The notes: generated from the sequence alone by a model not told the origin. 64,000 bases of DNA from Bacteriovoracaceae bacterium UBA3083 (GCA_002366565.1 DFBJ01000006.1:62001-126000); one strand, 5' to 3'. Shown: positions 42,033 through 51,571, numbered from the stretch's first letter. A program made the numbers and translations.

Positions 42033-43657
42033 ACAAACTCCTTCCAACCTTCACCTTTCTCATAAATTTTGAAATATTTCTCTATATATGATTGTGCTAT
42101 TTCCTCATTGAACAAAGAATGTTTCTTAAAAAAGTCGTCATCTTTAAAGTCTTTACTTTTAACTTCAGTCTTAATATCTGACAAATTATACAACCTTGTA
42201 GAGTCATAAAATGGATCAGAATCAACAAAATAAAATGTTCTAATACCTTTAATTAAGCCTTCTAATCCAATAGTATTATCATCATATAAAATAATTGAAG
42301 CCTTATTATAAACCTGATCCCAACTCTCAACCATATTGTCATCAAAATTTTCAGGTAATTCAAAGTCAAAATCAAAGTATGACCTAACAACAGATCTTTT
42401 ATATAAAGGGTGGTAGCGCAAAATAATAGTGCAATCTCCCCCTTGAAACGAATTAACCAACCTCTTAATGACAGTTGAATAAAGCCTAATATCATAGCTA
42501 AAAGCGTATACTATAACTTTCTCACTCTTTTCTCTACTGACAATTTTTACGCCATTAAAGTGAGTATGCCTTATTGCACCTCCAACTTTTAAATCTACTT
42601 TGCCCCAGCCCCAATCTTTAAAAACCTCATCTATAATCTTCCCTACTGAGTATATTTCGTCAGGGAAGAAGTAATTTTCAAAATCTAATTTTGATGGAAA
42701 GTAATTAAGAAGTTTATATGAGATACCTGTATGCTGAACTCCTCTTAACATCACATTTGACTGACTCATCTCTTTCGCTAAAGGGTATGCTTTTTCCCAA
42801 CATTGGTTCTCATAGGGCCAATAAATTGCCGTCTCTGTTTTATTTATAACTTTTGCTGCAACCTCACTCTCCAATAAATAGAAAAAAGATCGCAATGAGT
42901 AATACTCATCCAACAACGCATCATTGAGTAGAGAACTAATATCAACACCGTCAAATATTATTTTTTCATTATATTGAATTTTTGAATTTAAAAGATTTTT
43001 AAAAACTTTAAATAGAGAAAAAGGACTTAAAAACTTAAACAAAAGCACAGAATCAAACTTTTCACTTTTTTTACATGTAAAGTAGAGCTTTAAGTCTCTC
43101 CAGTCCACCACATTAAAAACTATGAGACTTTTAAAATTTAAAGCTAAATCCGCAGACAATTGAGATAAATACTCGTCACGTATAACGCCATCAACTTTAG
43201 AAATAGAACGAGGAACAAAGTATGATCTAATTGTCATTTCATACGTCTTCTTAGTTCTTTCAAAAAGTAAGCTGTAAAAATATTGAATATATGAGACAAG
43301 CATCCAAAATAAAAACTTAACAAAAAATTGCTTGCGCAAAGCTTTCTCAACTTCTCCCTCCAAGACAACTCGACCGGGGAAAGACTCACTTAAACCTCTA
43401 AAGATCACCCAATCCATAGAGTTAACATGAACTTTAGCCTCGCTATTACTTTCTAATAGTTTCTTTAATTCTAAAAACTTTACTAATTTTTCATAAAACT
43501 TAGTTTGTCCCTCAAGACGTCCTAACAAGGGTGAAGCAACATATTTCAATTGACTTGAATCTCTTTTTAACAATGATGCTAAAAAGTCATTATAACTATA
43601 AAGAAAATGGTTCAAGCCCTTTTTTTGATAACTATACTTACTGCTTTCTACTTTCAT
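42029..43657 (-). CDS. Large GT-B-like surface carbohydrate protein, uncharacterised
   Basis: At 542 aa, no named family is apparent to me. The C-terminal half shows strings common in GT-B capsule transferases. WPYENQCWEKAYPLA and MLRGVQHTGISYKLLNYFP give an 'R/HG/T' acceptor loop. CTIILRYHPLYKRSVVRSYF is followed by IILYDDNTIGLEGLIKGIRT, which resembles the donor-binding 'S/D-T-x-x-E' segment. The N-terminal half has a central hydrophobic stretch (VKFLFWMLVSYIQYFYSLLF, about 112-131) that could anchor it. It overlaps the methyltransferase by 20 bases. By context it may transfer a CMP-linked ulosonate made by the operon, but this is inference. Confidence 0.55.
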   Translation of the reverse strand: MKVESSKYSYQKKGLNHFLYSYNDFLASLLKRDSSQLKYVASPLLGRLEGQTKFYEKLVKFLELKKLLESNSEAKVHVNSMDWVIFRGLSESFPGRVVLEGEVEKALRKQFFVKFLFWMLVSYIQYFYSLLFERTKKTYEMTIRSYFVPRSISKVDGVIRDEYLSQLSADLALNFKSLIVFNVVDWRDLKLYFTCKKSEKFDSVLLFKFLSPFSLFKVFKNLLNSKIQYNEKIIFDGVDISSLLNDALLDEYYSLRSFFYLLESEVAAKVINKTETAIYWPYENQCWEKAYPLAKEMSQSNVMLRGVQHTGISYKLLNYFPSKLDFENYFFPDEIYSVGKIIDEVFKDWGWGKVDLKVGGAIRHTHFNGVKIVSREKSEKVIVYAFSYDIRLYSTVIKRLVNSFQGGDCTIILRYHPLYKRSVVRSYFDFDFELPENFDDNMVESWDQVYNKASIILYDDNTIGLEGLIKGIRTFYFVDSDPFYDSTRLYNLSDIKTEVKSKDFKDDDFFKKHSLFNEEIAQSYIEKYFKIYEKGEGWKEFV

Positions 43658-44579
43658 CTAGACTCTTTTTTCTCATTATACCTACAGGAAGGTATTGTAT
43701 TTTATTGAAGTCCCCATGAGGCAATCCATTTCTTGACGAAATTTTATAGGCCATTGATAAACGTTTTTTTAAAACAGTAGATGAGAGCATCCTTTTTTTC
43801 ACGGCTTCATACTTACCAATTAGATCTGCTCCAAAAATATCATTAATATCTTTCTCAGAAAAACACCATCCCATAGACTCCTTATGAAACCAACTTTTTT
43901 CTTGATCTGCGACACTTGTTGTAACTAGTGATACACCATTATTATTTAAAATTCGTTCAAATTCAGATACTGCTCTTCCATTTAGATCAAAGTCATTGTG
44001 CTCAATTGCTGAAATAGAAACTACTGCATCGACACTATTACTTTCAAGAGGAATCTCATTAAACGATGCCTGAAGAATTTTAATCGATCCTTTATATTTT
44101 TTATTCTTAATATTATTTAGTAAAGTAATAAACCTAGACCTTGCTCCACCAAATCTTTTTTTCAAAGAAAAAGTAATAAGCTTAGCGATACTAACCTCTC
44201 TCTCTTTTCTCGCTCCCTTATCAAACCTCATAAAACTTCGATATGGGTTTTCATCTTCAACTTCATTCTCTTCCATCTTAAAATCAAATAAATTCAAAAC
44301 AGATGTGGGCATACTTCTCTTCGCAAAATCAAGACTAATCACATTGTAACCTCTAGCAGCTAATATAAACTGTAGGACTCCCATACCTGCTCCAGCGTCC
44401 AAAATAGTTGAACCAGGTTTTATATTATTTTTCTCAAGAGACTTTAAAATCCAAATAATATCAAGATCGTAATGCCATCCATTGTCCCAATTCAACAGAG
44501 TTAACCATTCATCTATTTCATGTAAAATTTCTTTTTCTTCGAGTAATTCTACATCTAGAATTCTTGCTTCACCTTTCAT
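43638..44579 (-). CDS. Class I SAM-dependent methyltransferase
   Basis: GSTILDAGAGMGVLQFILAA is motif I (about residues 52-71), RGYNVISLDFAKRSM follows, and ESNSVDAVVSISAIEHNDFD is the Methyltransf_11 post-motif. A central basic segment (KKRFGGARSRFITLLNNIKN) is an insertion not seen in minimal members. I start at ATG 44579, in an ATGA overlap with the upstream stop and AAAAGG upstream. About 313 aa. Part of the leftward nucleotide-ulosonate operon. Substrate unknown. Confidence 0.82.
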   Translation of the reverse strand: MKGEARILDVELLEEKEILHEIDEWLTLLNWDNGWHYDLDIIWILKSLEKNNIKPGSTILDAGAGMGVLQFILAARGYNVISLDFAKRSMPTSVLNLFDFKMEENEVEDENPYRSFMRFDKGARKEREVSIAKLITFSLKKRFGGARSRFITLLNNIKNKKYKGSIKILQASFNEIPLESNSVDAVVSISAIEHNDFDLNGRAVSEFERILNNNGVSLVTTSVADQEKSWFHKESMGWCFSEKDINDIFGADLIGKYEAVKKRMLSSTVLKKRLSMAYKISSRNGLPHGDFNKIQYLPVGIMRKKSLDESRKQ

Positions 44580-45253
44580 ATTAAAGACCTTTTTAAAAGT
44601 GTTTCTACCAGTAACCAATCATTTTCAGTATCAATATCACTTGATTCTAAATTATCCATTCTCCACAGATAAGGAGCTTCTCCAATTCGACTCAAATTTG
44701 TGGAAAAAGATTTTTTTGTAAATATATAAAAGTTAGAGTTTTCTTCAAGTAAAGGCTCTAGATCTTGTGTTCGTATTAACTCTTTTGGATTATGGTTAAC
44801 TGGTAACAAGTCTGAGCTATAAAACCTTGTTCTGTGCTCAGTCACAGAGAACATTGAGTCATGCTTTCCTTCTTTAACACAGCTTTCAAAATAAGTAATT
44901 GCATTCTCAAGAGTTTCAATACTTAACAAAGGGTTAGTTGAATGGGTTTGAATAAACAAATCATCCTCTGATTGTGAAACCCTACTTACTTCGTAGTTGA
45001 TAATTTTATTTACTGAAACAAAATCTCCGCATAATTCCTCAGGCCGAGGAGAGATTTCAACAAAATCACCAAATTCTTTTTTAGCCATGTCAGAAATATT
45101 ATTCGAGTCAGTATTAATTATCACTCTTTTTATCGAAGAAGCTTTCCTTAAGGTATTTATAATATAAAAGAAGAGAGGTTTCCCACAAAGTTCTTTGATA
45201 TTCTTATCTTTCACCCTTTCAGAGTTTGCTTTCAATGGAAGTATTGCAATCAC
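44576..45253 (-). CDS. NeuA-like CMP-acylneuraminate/ulosonate cytidylyltransferase
   Basis: Activates a 2-keto-3-deoxy sugar acid with CTP. IAILPLKANSERVKDKNIKE (2-21) is the CTP motif (the usual 'ARxGSKxxxxKN' is degenerate as LKANSERVKDKN). KRVIINTDSNNISDMAKKEF and DLFIQTHSTNPLLSIETLEN are expected later motifs. 225 aa. The GTG start at 45253 follows the upstream stop directly, with GGAG nine bases before. Neighbours (SDR, HpcH/HpaI aldolase, sulfotransferase, KdsB) suggest an unusual ulosonate. The motif-I divergence makes substrate prediction unsafe. Confidence 0.8.
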   Translation of the reverse strand: MIAILPLKANSERVKDKNIKELCGKPLFFYIINTLRKASSIKRVIINTDSNNISDMAKKEFGDFVEISPRPEELCGDFVSVNKIINYEVSRVSQSEDDLFIQTHSTNPLLSIETLENAITYFESCVKEGKHDSMFSVTEHRTRFYSSDLLPVNHNPKELIRTQDLEPLLEENSNFYIFTKKSFSTNLSRIGEAPYLWRMDNLESSDIDTENDWLLVETLLKRSLI

Positions 45254-46129
45254 TTACAAATTCTCCGAATGATAAATCTCTTCCACAACATTTAATAACC
45301 CTTGCCCAATATCAACCTGGAGGCTAGGAATAAACTTCTTCCCACACTTTGGAGTAAAGTTATAAGGAGTTAACTTATAATGAGCCGTTTTACTTTTATT
45401 TTCATTGTGTATTATTTCAATCTCATTACCCAAGACTTCATTTATCATCTCGAGTAATTCTTTCACGTAGTAAGTCTGACTTCCTGTAAGGGTAATATTT
45501 TGATTTGAAAACTTAGAGTCTAAAACTTCAACACTTGCTTGCGCAGCATCAAACACATGAATATACTCTCTTTTTGCAGCAATATCACCAGTATACTCAA
45601 TTTTCTTTTCTCTCAATGCACTTTTAACAAATCTAAAAATAGCATTCCTCTCATCAGACCTTGGCCCATAAAGAGTACCATATCTCAAAATTGTATATTC
45701 GAGACCATATCTCTTATTATATAACTCAACATAGTCCTCACAAGCTTTCTTACTTGCTCGGTAAAAGGAACCTGAGTCACTATAAACATATACACTACTG
45801 GCAAAGATATACCTTTTAACACCCTCTTTTCTACAGGCTTCCATTATATTTACATTCCCCAGAATGTTTAACTGAACCGTCTGCAGGGGCTTATCTTTTG
45901 CATCATCTATATCAGCTAATCCTGCAAAATTATATACAACATCACAACCTTTTACAGCGTCCTCAATTTCCTCTATATTTAAGATGTCTCCAACAATCAT
46001 TTCCTGATCACTTCTTAACCAGACTGACTTCTTTATATCGTAAATAATCACCTCATGCCCTGAGTCTGACAACTTATCGCATATATGTGAACCTAAAAAT
46101 CCTGCTCCACCAAAAACAATTACTTTCAC
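45254..46129 (-). CDS. NAD-dependent epimerase/dehydratase (extended SDR)
   Basis: KVIVFGGAGFLGSHICDKLS (2-21) is the Rossmann motif. YNFAGLADIDDAKDKPLQTV, FASSVYVYSDSGSFYRASKK (catalytic Tyr and Lys in YRASK) and VELYNKRYGLEYTILRYGTL are typical of the NAD-dependent nucleotide-sugar epimerases. 291 aa. Start GTG 46129 overlaps the upstream stop by one base, with GGGAG six bases before. The reaction is not defined; in this operon it probably acts on the sugar that becomes a CMP-activated acid or on its precursor. Confidence 0.85.
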   Translation of the reverse strand: MKVIVFGGAGFLGSHICDKLSDSGHEVIIYDIKKSVWLRSDQEMIVGDILNIEEIEDAVKGCDVVYNFAGLADIDDAKDKPLQTVQLNILGNVNIMEACRKEGVKRYIFASSVYVYSDSGSFYRASKKACEDYVELYNKRYGLEYTILRYGTLYGPRSDERNAIFRFVKSALREKKIEYTGDIAAKREYIHVFDAAQASVEVLDSKFSNQNITLTGSQTYYVKELLEMINEVLGNEIEIIHNENKSKTAHYKLTPYNFTPKCGKKFIPSLQVDIGQGLLNVVEEIYHSENL

Positions 46130-46860
46130 TATTTTCTCCCTATATCAGGTAAGACAGAAGAGTTTCTTAAAAAAACTGTATCAATACCATACGCAATAAA
46201 AGTATATCCTTCATCAATTCTAGACTTTAGTTCTGAAGCAGATGGTTCAACAACATGATACCCAAGCCCAACATCTGACTTCAAACACTTCTCCTTAATC
46301 GATTTCAATGTCTCAACAAAAACAGGATTGTCAAATTCTCCTGTAATCCCCATTGAAGCTGACAGATCATATGGCCCTACCATTATAGACGATAATCCAT
46401 CCACAGCTAAGATTTCATCTAAGTTCTCAACCGCTTTTATATTTTCAATTTGTGCAACAATAACTAGTTCATTATTAATTTTTGATAAATATTCATTAAA
46501 GTGCTGTCCAAAAGAATTTGCTCTAGAGAAACCTACTCCTCTTTTCCCTCTTGGGGGATAGAAGATAAAGTCTATTGTTTCTTTAAGTTGAGATGAACTT
46601 TCAACCATAGGAATAATTATACCTTTGGCTCCTGAATCAAGAGAAATCTTTACTTCATGTATTCCACCAAAAGGAATTCTCACGTATGGTTTCACTCCAT
46701 TAACCTCAATGGCCCTAAAGATATTAATTAACTCATGCTTTGAGTATTCACCATGTTCAGCATCAACAGCAATCCAGTCAAATCCCTGTGAAGATAATAT
46801 TTCAGCAACAGAAGGTGATGCTAATTGCATCCAAGTTCCTATAGATAATTCATTACTCAC
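46129..46860 (-). CDS. HpcH/HpaI-family class II pyruvate aldolase
   Basis: This metal-dependent TIM-barrel family joins or splits pyruvate (or oxaloacetate) and an aldehyde. Motifs: IGTWMQLASPSVAEILSSQG, FDWIAVDAEHGEYSKHELIN (His base in the EHG), KPYVRIPFGG (Arg for the keto acid), PPRGKRGVGFSRANSFGQHF and VAQIENIKAVENLDEIL (metal Glu), then MVGPYDLSASMG (metal Asp). At 243 aa it is full length. The family normally degrades aromatic acids or sugar acids. Here it sits among CMP-sugar synthetases, so I infer it works in the direction of making a 2-keto-3-deoxy acid. GTG 46860 is preceded by AGGAG. Confidence 0.9.
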   Translation of the reverse strand: MSNELSIGTWMQLASPSVAEILSSQGFDWIAVDAEHGEYSKHELINIFRAIEVNGVKPYVRIPFGGIHEVKISLDSGAKGIIIPMVESSSQLKETIDFIFYPPRGKRGVGFSRANSFGQHFNEYLSKINNELVIVAQIENIKAVENLDEILAVDGLSSIMVGPYDLSASMGITGEFDNPVFVETLKSIKEKCLKSDVGLGYHVVEPSASELKSRIDEGYTFIAYGIDTVFLRNSSVLPDIGRK

Positions 46861-46875
46861 TTCTCTGCTCCTACT

Positions 46876-47919
46876 TTAAGATAATTCTGGAAATAAAATA
46901 TTTTTTAGTTTTCTTTTTAGTTTTCTTTTTGGAGAACTAAAAAAATGATTTCTCTCATCCAAAGCCAGTAAGAGCTCATTTACTGTGTCCTCGATACTAT
47001 TCATGCTAGGAGGTTGCTTAACATAGTCCCCACTCAGTCGAGAAATTGTTCTAACAAACTCATTCCCCTTCAAGCAATGAAAGCCTGCTTCTCTAAGCAC
47101 AAAGTTTAGAGTTTTAAAACTAAAGTTATACATATGAGCATGAACACAATACAAATTATAATCAAAGCAATAATCGGCAGAACTCTTTAAGGTAAAAATT
47201 CCAGGTACCTCTATATAAAGTAGTCCATCTTCAGCAAGAAACTCCCTGACTTTTTTGAGCTCTTCTATAGGGTTTGTTAAATGTTCAACGACATGACTTA
47301 GAATTACAAAATCAAATTTTTGAACATTCTTCAACACCTCATCGAACCCACCAATTTCACCTGCTAAGTCCTTATCTCTACAGGACTCAATTGCCTCACT
47401 AGAGTAATCAAAAGCTGTTGCATTTACCTCGTAGCCCATACTGGTGATTTGATCTTTAATTGCTTTTAACTTTTCCCCTGTACCAGAACCTATTTCTAAA
47501 ATATTTAATTCTTTTCTTTGAAACTTTAATTGCTCATCAACAAATTGTAATAACTTACTCGCATACTCTTCACCATGAGTAGATAAACTTCCATCTTGGG
47601 AAGATTCTGCCAATATAAGTCCCCAATAAATATCGCTATAATAAATAGGTAGAGACTCTGCACAAAGTCGACGATCTAATGAAATCAATTCACAACTGTT
47701 ACAAATCTTAGTTCCAAAAGGAAGTCCAAATCGATCTACCTTATTTAACTCAGTGAAGTCACTACTTCCACATAAACACTTCACAACTTTTTCTACTTTT
47801 ATTTTGCCATCAAATATATACTCAAGAAACTTGTTGTAATACTCTCTCCTCACAGGAGTTAATGGCGTACCATGAAACATGGAGTACTCCGATTTCAATC
47901 TTTCTATTTTACTAATCAC
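46876..47919 (-). CDS. Zinc-site plus class I SAM methyltransferase
   Basis: The N-terminus has a four-cysteine zinc site, C48-x-C50 in VVKCLCGSSDFTELNK and C73-x2-C76 in KICNSCELISLD, as in methyltransferases of deoxy-sugar pathways (NovU/C-methyltransferase type). NILEIGSGTGEKLKAI (about 138-153) is motif I, and DFVILSHVVEHLTNPIEELK and LAEDGLLYIEVPGIFTLKSS follow. 347 aa. GTG 47919 with AGGAG five bases upstream. It lies between the aldolase and the sulfotransferase-like gene. A C- or O-methylation of the pathway sugar is plausible. Confidence 0.85.
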   Translation of the reverse strand: MISKIERLKSEYSMFHGTPLTPVRREYYNKFLEYIFDGKIKVEKVVKCLCGSSDFTELNKVDRFGLPFGTKICNSCELISLDRRLCAESLPIYYSDIYWGLILAESSQDGSLSTHGEEYASKLLQFVDEQLKFQRKELNILEIGSGTGEKLKAIKDQITSMGYEVNATAFDYSSEAIESCRDKDLAGEIGGFDEVLKNVQKFDFVILSHVVEHLTNPIEELKKVREFLAEDGLLYIEVPGIFTLKSSADYCFDYNLYCVHAHMYNFSFKTLNFVLREAGFHCLKGNEFVRTISRLSGDYVKQPPSMNSIEDTVNELLLALDERNHFFSSPKRKLKRKLKNILFPELS

Positions 47920-47928
47920 TAAAACTCC

Positions 47929-48969
47929 TCAAAATGGTCCAACACCCTTCAGGTTAAATCTCTCTTCATACTCATTAGAAACCTTTGAAAGTAATTTGAA
48001 ATATTCTGGGCTCATTTCTTTTTCTAAAAAAAGTAACTTCTCTTTAATATACTGCTTATCTTGAAAATCGTCGGAAACTCTCCTAAAGCCATAGCTCTTA
48101 TGACCTCTTCCTGCCATCAAACTCTTCCTTGGGCACTTCTGTTTCTTTAGCACCCTTGTCAATAATTTATTATTTACATCTCTATCTAAGAAAAACCTTA
48201 ATTTTTCAGTGAAATAAGTTGGCTCCAAAACAAATTTTTCAAATGGAATAAAGAGTATCCTATCCCTTTCTTCTTTTGGAAGTGAATCTGTAAAAGAGTA
48301 TATCTTTTGAAATATACTATCAATACACTTCACAACTTTGTTATAACCCCTTAAAGATAAGAACTCATCTTCCCAGCCTTTACAAAACCAAGGTACGTGC
48401 TTATCTTTATGCTTTATATATAAAGTAAACTCTCTAACATCTGTCGCGCATCTATCAATATAATGAAACCAATGATCCAACATAAACAAAGGATGACGAA
48501 CCATCTCAATTACTTTAATTCTGCCAGGATAAGTTTCAAACAATATTTTTCCAACAGGTAGTATATGATGACTCATAATTTGCAAAGCTGGGTTTTCATT
48601 CTCAATATAATTTGAAACACTGTGATCACCAGGCTTAAAAAGTCTCTTTAAATACTTTAAAGAGTAAGGGTTATTCAACAATCCTGTATCATCACTAGGC
48701 CTAAGGTTAACCTCTCTTGAAATTAACGCGTCAAAAATATCTATATCACTATAAGTTTTTAGAATCGCCTGAGCTGCGCCCTTCTCCATCTCACCAAGAT
48801 CAAAGATTGTACATATATACTCAAATATATGGTCAAGCTTTTGCTTTTCAACGCCTTTATAACAACCTAGAACTGGACCTAAAATTGATTTTCCCGTGCC
48901 CCACGATCCATCTATAAAAAGAAGGTCATTTGAAAAAGATAGCTCCCTAGATACTTTTGCTGAACACAT
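47929..48969 (-). CDS. Sulfotransferase-like P-loop protein
   Basis: LFIDGSWGTGKSILGPVLGC (about 17-36) is a P-loop that would bind the 5'-phosphosulfate of PAPS. VIEMVRHPLFMLDHW (153-167) matches the 3'-phosphate-binding 'VRxPxxxxxSW' segment, with the serine replaced. The order, spacing and length (346 aa) fit carbohydrate sulfotransferases, though the P-loop GSWGTGKS is closer to a Walker A than the usual 'GxxRSGTT'. It could therefore be a kinase-like P-loop enzyme instead. It lies between methyltransferase and kdsB genes. If correct, the glycan carries sulfate. Confidence 0.6.
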   Translation of the reverse strand: MCSAKVSRELSFSNDLLFIDGSWGTGKSILGPVLGCYKGVEKQKLDHIFEYICTIFDLGEMEKGAAQAILKTYSDIDIFDALISREVNLRPSDDTGLLNNPYSLKYLKRLFKPGDHSVSNYIENENPALQIMSHHILPVGKILFETYPGRIKVIEMVRHPLFMLDHWFHYIDRCATDVREFTLYIKHKDKHVPWFCKGWEDEFLSLRGYNKVVKCIDSIFQKIYSFTDSLPKEERDRILFIPFEKFVLEPTYFTEKLRFFLDRDVNNKLLTRVLKKQKCPRKSLMAGRGHKSYGFRRVSDDFQDKQYIKEKLLFLEKEMSPEYFKLLSKVSNEYEERFNLKGVGPF

Positions 48970-48970
48970 A

Positions 48971-49744
48971 CTATTCCAAATAACTTTTCATTAATAAGTC
49001 ATTTTTCATTTTCTTTTCAACAAATTTTAAGTCGTCCTGTGTATCAACAGCAAAAGACTCTTCTTTAGTCTCTATAAGCTTAACACTATAACCATGCTCT
49101 AAAACTCTATTCATATCAACTGATTCAACAATCTCTAATGGGGTTGGCTCTAAAGAACTGTACTCCTCTAAAAAATTTCTTGTAAAAGTAATTACACATA
49201 CCTGCTTCCACATAGGGAGGTCACCGCTAAATTTTTTATTTGAAGGAATTGGCTCTCTTGAGAAGTATAATGCATTCCAGTTCTTGTCAAAAACAACTTT
49301 CACCTCATTTGGGTCAGCATGCTCTTTCTCTGAAGCTATTTTACTTGTTAAATTTGTCACAACAACATCTTCGGACCCACTCACAATTGGCCCTAAAGAT
49401 GCTCTTATCATTTCAGGTGTAACCATTGGCTCATCACCCTGAATCATAACAATAGCATCAATTTTTTTTCCTTCTTCATTTTCTATTTTCTTTATCGCCT
49501 CAAAAGTTCTATCAGTGCATCTTTCATGTGTATTCTTTGTCATTATTGCTTTACCACCAATAGAGATTATAAAGTCAAATATTTCCAGATTGCAGGTTGC
49601 CACATAGACCTCATCAAGCTCTTTACACATCCTTGCTCTTTTATAAACGTGCCCGACCATAGGAAGACCGTGAATCAATTTTAAAGGCTTTCCAGGAAAC
49701 CTAGAGCTCTCCAAACGAGCTGGAATAACAGCAATTAGTGACAC
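48971..49744 (-). CDS. kdsB: 3-deoxy-manno-octulosonate cytidylyltransferase (KdsB-like)
   Basis: Makes CMP-Kdo or a similar CMP-activated octulosonate. LIAVIPARLESSRFPGKPLK (3-22) is the CTP motif, MVGHVYKRARMCKEL follows, then MIQGDEPMVTPEMIRASLGP (QGDEP) and ALYFSREPIPSNKKF. FAVDTQDDLKFVEKKM near the C-terminus is a family hallmark. 257 aa. Start GTG 49744 has GGAGG six bases upstream. A housekeeping kdsB normally exists elsewhere in the genome, so this is probably a second copy for the surface glycan. Confidence 0.88.
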   Translation of the reverse strand: MSLIAVIPARLESSRFPGKPLKLIHGLPMVGHVYKRARMCKELDEVYVATCNLEIFDFIISIGGKAIMTKNTHERCTDRTFEAIKKIENEEGKKIDAIVMIQGDEPMVTPEMIRASLGPIVSGSEDVVVTNLTSKIASEKEHADPNEVKVVFDKNWNALYFSREPIPSNKKFSGDLPMWKQVCVITFTRNFLEEYSSLEPTPLEIVESVDMNRVLEHGYSVKLIETKEESFAVDTQDDLKFVEKKMKNDLLMKSYLE

Positions 49745-49849
49745 ACAAAACCTCCCACAATTTATAAATTATCAATCAATAAACTATCAGTATTTGAAAT
49801 GATATAGCAAGGTTAACAAAAATACGCTTTGCAAAAAAGAGCTCATTAC

Positions 49850-51568
49850 CTATTTAAATAAATCTTCAACGTCCTTAAGGGAATCACTTTCTCCCAAGGC
49901 ATAATTCTTTAAAAAAAAGTCATCGTTAACATCTGCATCATATTGGCGATTCTTTAAATAGTTTCCTACTTTTGAAATTAATCGTTCCGGGGTAAGTGAA
50001 ATGACGGCTCTTTTACCTAGAAGCTCCTTTGGTCTAGAAAACCATTCGATCCTATTCATAAGAACAAACATTGGAACACTAGTAACGGCAGCCTCAATTA
50101 CTGTCGTTGCAGGGGAATCAAAAATTAAAATGTCTGCTTTTTCTAGCAAATCAGTAAACTTTCCATCTGAGTAAGTTTCAATATGTGAAGAAATTTGACA
50201 CGGAACAACATTGAAGTATTTTGTATTACTTGGTCTAAATACAATTCGATAGTCATCTTTTGACAAAGTCTCTAAAAAATTTATTATCTTTTCTTGAGCG
50301 TCTAATAACTTTTTATCCGGCATAAAAGAGTCAATAAACGGGCTTGCGTGATGGAAGTACTTACCCGTCACATATACTATTGTTTTTAATGGTTTCTCTT
50401 TTTTTTCTATTTTAAAAATTTTCTTTCGCAACTTCTGAATAGTTAGTGACCCTGCAGGTATTACTTGATCAACTTTACCTTTATACTTCGGAATAACACC
50501 TTTCCCAAAGCATATATATTTACTGGTATAGCGTGTTTCCATTGTTTCTGAAAATAATGAATCATTGTATAGGTTCATTTCTCCATGTTGATAATACAAA
50601 ACACTCTTCTCCTTACGTTGAAAGCAATGAAGTATAAAGTTTTGCCAGGGAAATGGTGTAATTGAAGCAGCCACAAACTCAAAGCCCTCAATCTCTTTCA
50701 ACATTCGCGGTAACGAAGTCCTCATTGACTTATAAGTATTCCAAACAACTCCAATTTGCTTTTCGAAAAGACAACCTAACTTAACCCCCTCAAATGACAG
50801 GCAATCCTGAAAAAGTTCTGAAAAGTCAACAGGAGGTCTTCCTTTTACCATCTCACTTAAAGACTCTCCTTTAAAATAAGTAATACTAAAGTTTTCTTCT
50901 ATCTTTTCTAGAAAAAATTCCCAGTTATAAAGAGGATCCAAAACAAGTCCTTTCCGTCTTTTAAATGAAAAAAACCTTCTTTTTTTATTCCGAAGCTTTG
51001 TATACGTATCAAATACATATCTTCTTTCGGAATGTAGAAACTTTTGAAGCTTACTTTTCAATGTCTCACTACTCTTCTTACTAGAAAAAGAGTAACCCCT
51101 CACATTTTCATAATTTTGTTGAACAATCTTTGAGAAGTCCCCTTCTATTCTATTTCTAAAACCGTGTATAAGCTCCGAATGAGACTCCGCCTTAACTACT
51201 ATTTTCTTATATTCAATTCCTCTTAAGGCCTCATTGATTAAAAACGCTTTATGATGCAAGCTTCCTAAAACAACATATAACTGAAAGTAAAAGTAATTAC
51301 CTAACTCAAGATCATCTTTAGCACCATATTGGTTTAATTGAGATACAAGTGAAAATATTTTTTTTTCAGAGATTTTTTTTGCAGTGTAATAACTATCTCT
51401 ATTAATTAAGTCATCTAAACACAAATGATCAACACCTCTTTTTTTTAGAAAAGTTGAGCATACAGAGTTCGTTACTAATATTAAATCATTTCCACTTATT
51501 TCACACTTCTCTGCAAAACTATCAAGATCTTGAGGAGTCTCAACGATATATAAAACTTCTACATCCAT
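49850..51568 (-). CDS. Large GT-B-like capsule/CDP-glycerol-type protein, uncharacterised
   Basis: 572 aa. The C-terminal half carries YYQHGEMNLYNDSLFSETME (the 'HG' loop of CDP-glycerophosphotransferase and capsule Kdo-transferase-like enzymes). YICFGKGVIPKYKG is followed by LIFDSPATTVIEAAVTSVPM, whose 'DS-x-x-E' resembles the GT-B donor-site motif. The N-terminal half is lysine/serine rich with no recognised domain (ending SFKRRKGLVLDPLYNWEFF). It precedes kdsB by 105 bases and follows a HAD phosphatase by 3 bases. Candidate transferase for a CMP-linked sugar, by analogy with KpsC/KpsS-type capsule enzymes; not proven. Confidence 0.55.
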   Translation of the reverse strand: MDVEVLYIVETPQDLDSFAEKCEISGNDLILVTNSVCSTFLKKRGVDHLCLDDLINRDSYYTAKKISEKKIFSLVSQLNQYGAKDDLELGNYFYFQLYVVLGSLHHKAFLINEALRGIEYKKIVVKAESHSELIHGFRNRIEGDFSKIVQQNYENVRGYSFSSKKSSETLKSKLQKFLHSERRYVFDTYTKLRNKKRRFFSFKRRKGLVLDPLYNWEFFLEKIEENFSITYFKGESLSEMVKGRPPVDFSELFQDCLSFEGVKLGCLFEKQIGVVWNTYKSMRTSLPRMLKEIEGFEFVAASITPFPWQNFILHCFQRKEKSVLYYQHGEMNLYNDSLFSETMETRYTSKYICFGKGVIPKYKGKVDQVIPAGSLTIQKLRKKIFKIEKKEKPLKTIVYVTGKYFHHASPFIDSFMPDKKLLDAQEKIINFLETLSKDDYRIVFRPSNTKYFNVVPCQISSHIETYSDGKFTDLLEKADILIFDSPATTVIEAAVTSVPMFVLMNRIEWFSRPKELLGKRAVISLTPERLISKVGNYLKNRQYDADVNDDFFLKNYALGESDSLKDVEDLFK

Positions 51569-51571
51569 TCC

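Noticed and set aside
49759..49770. Palindrome AATTTATAAATT upstream of kdsB as an operator or -10 box
   Set aside because: No acceptable -35 at 16-18 bases; all-A/T palindromes of this length are expected here.
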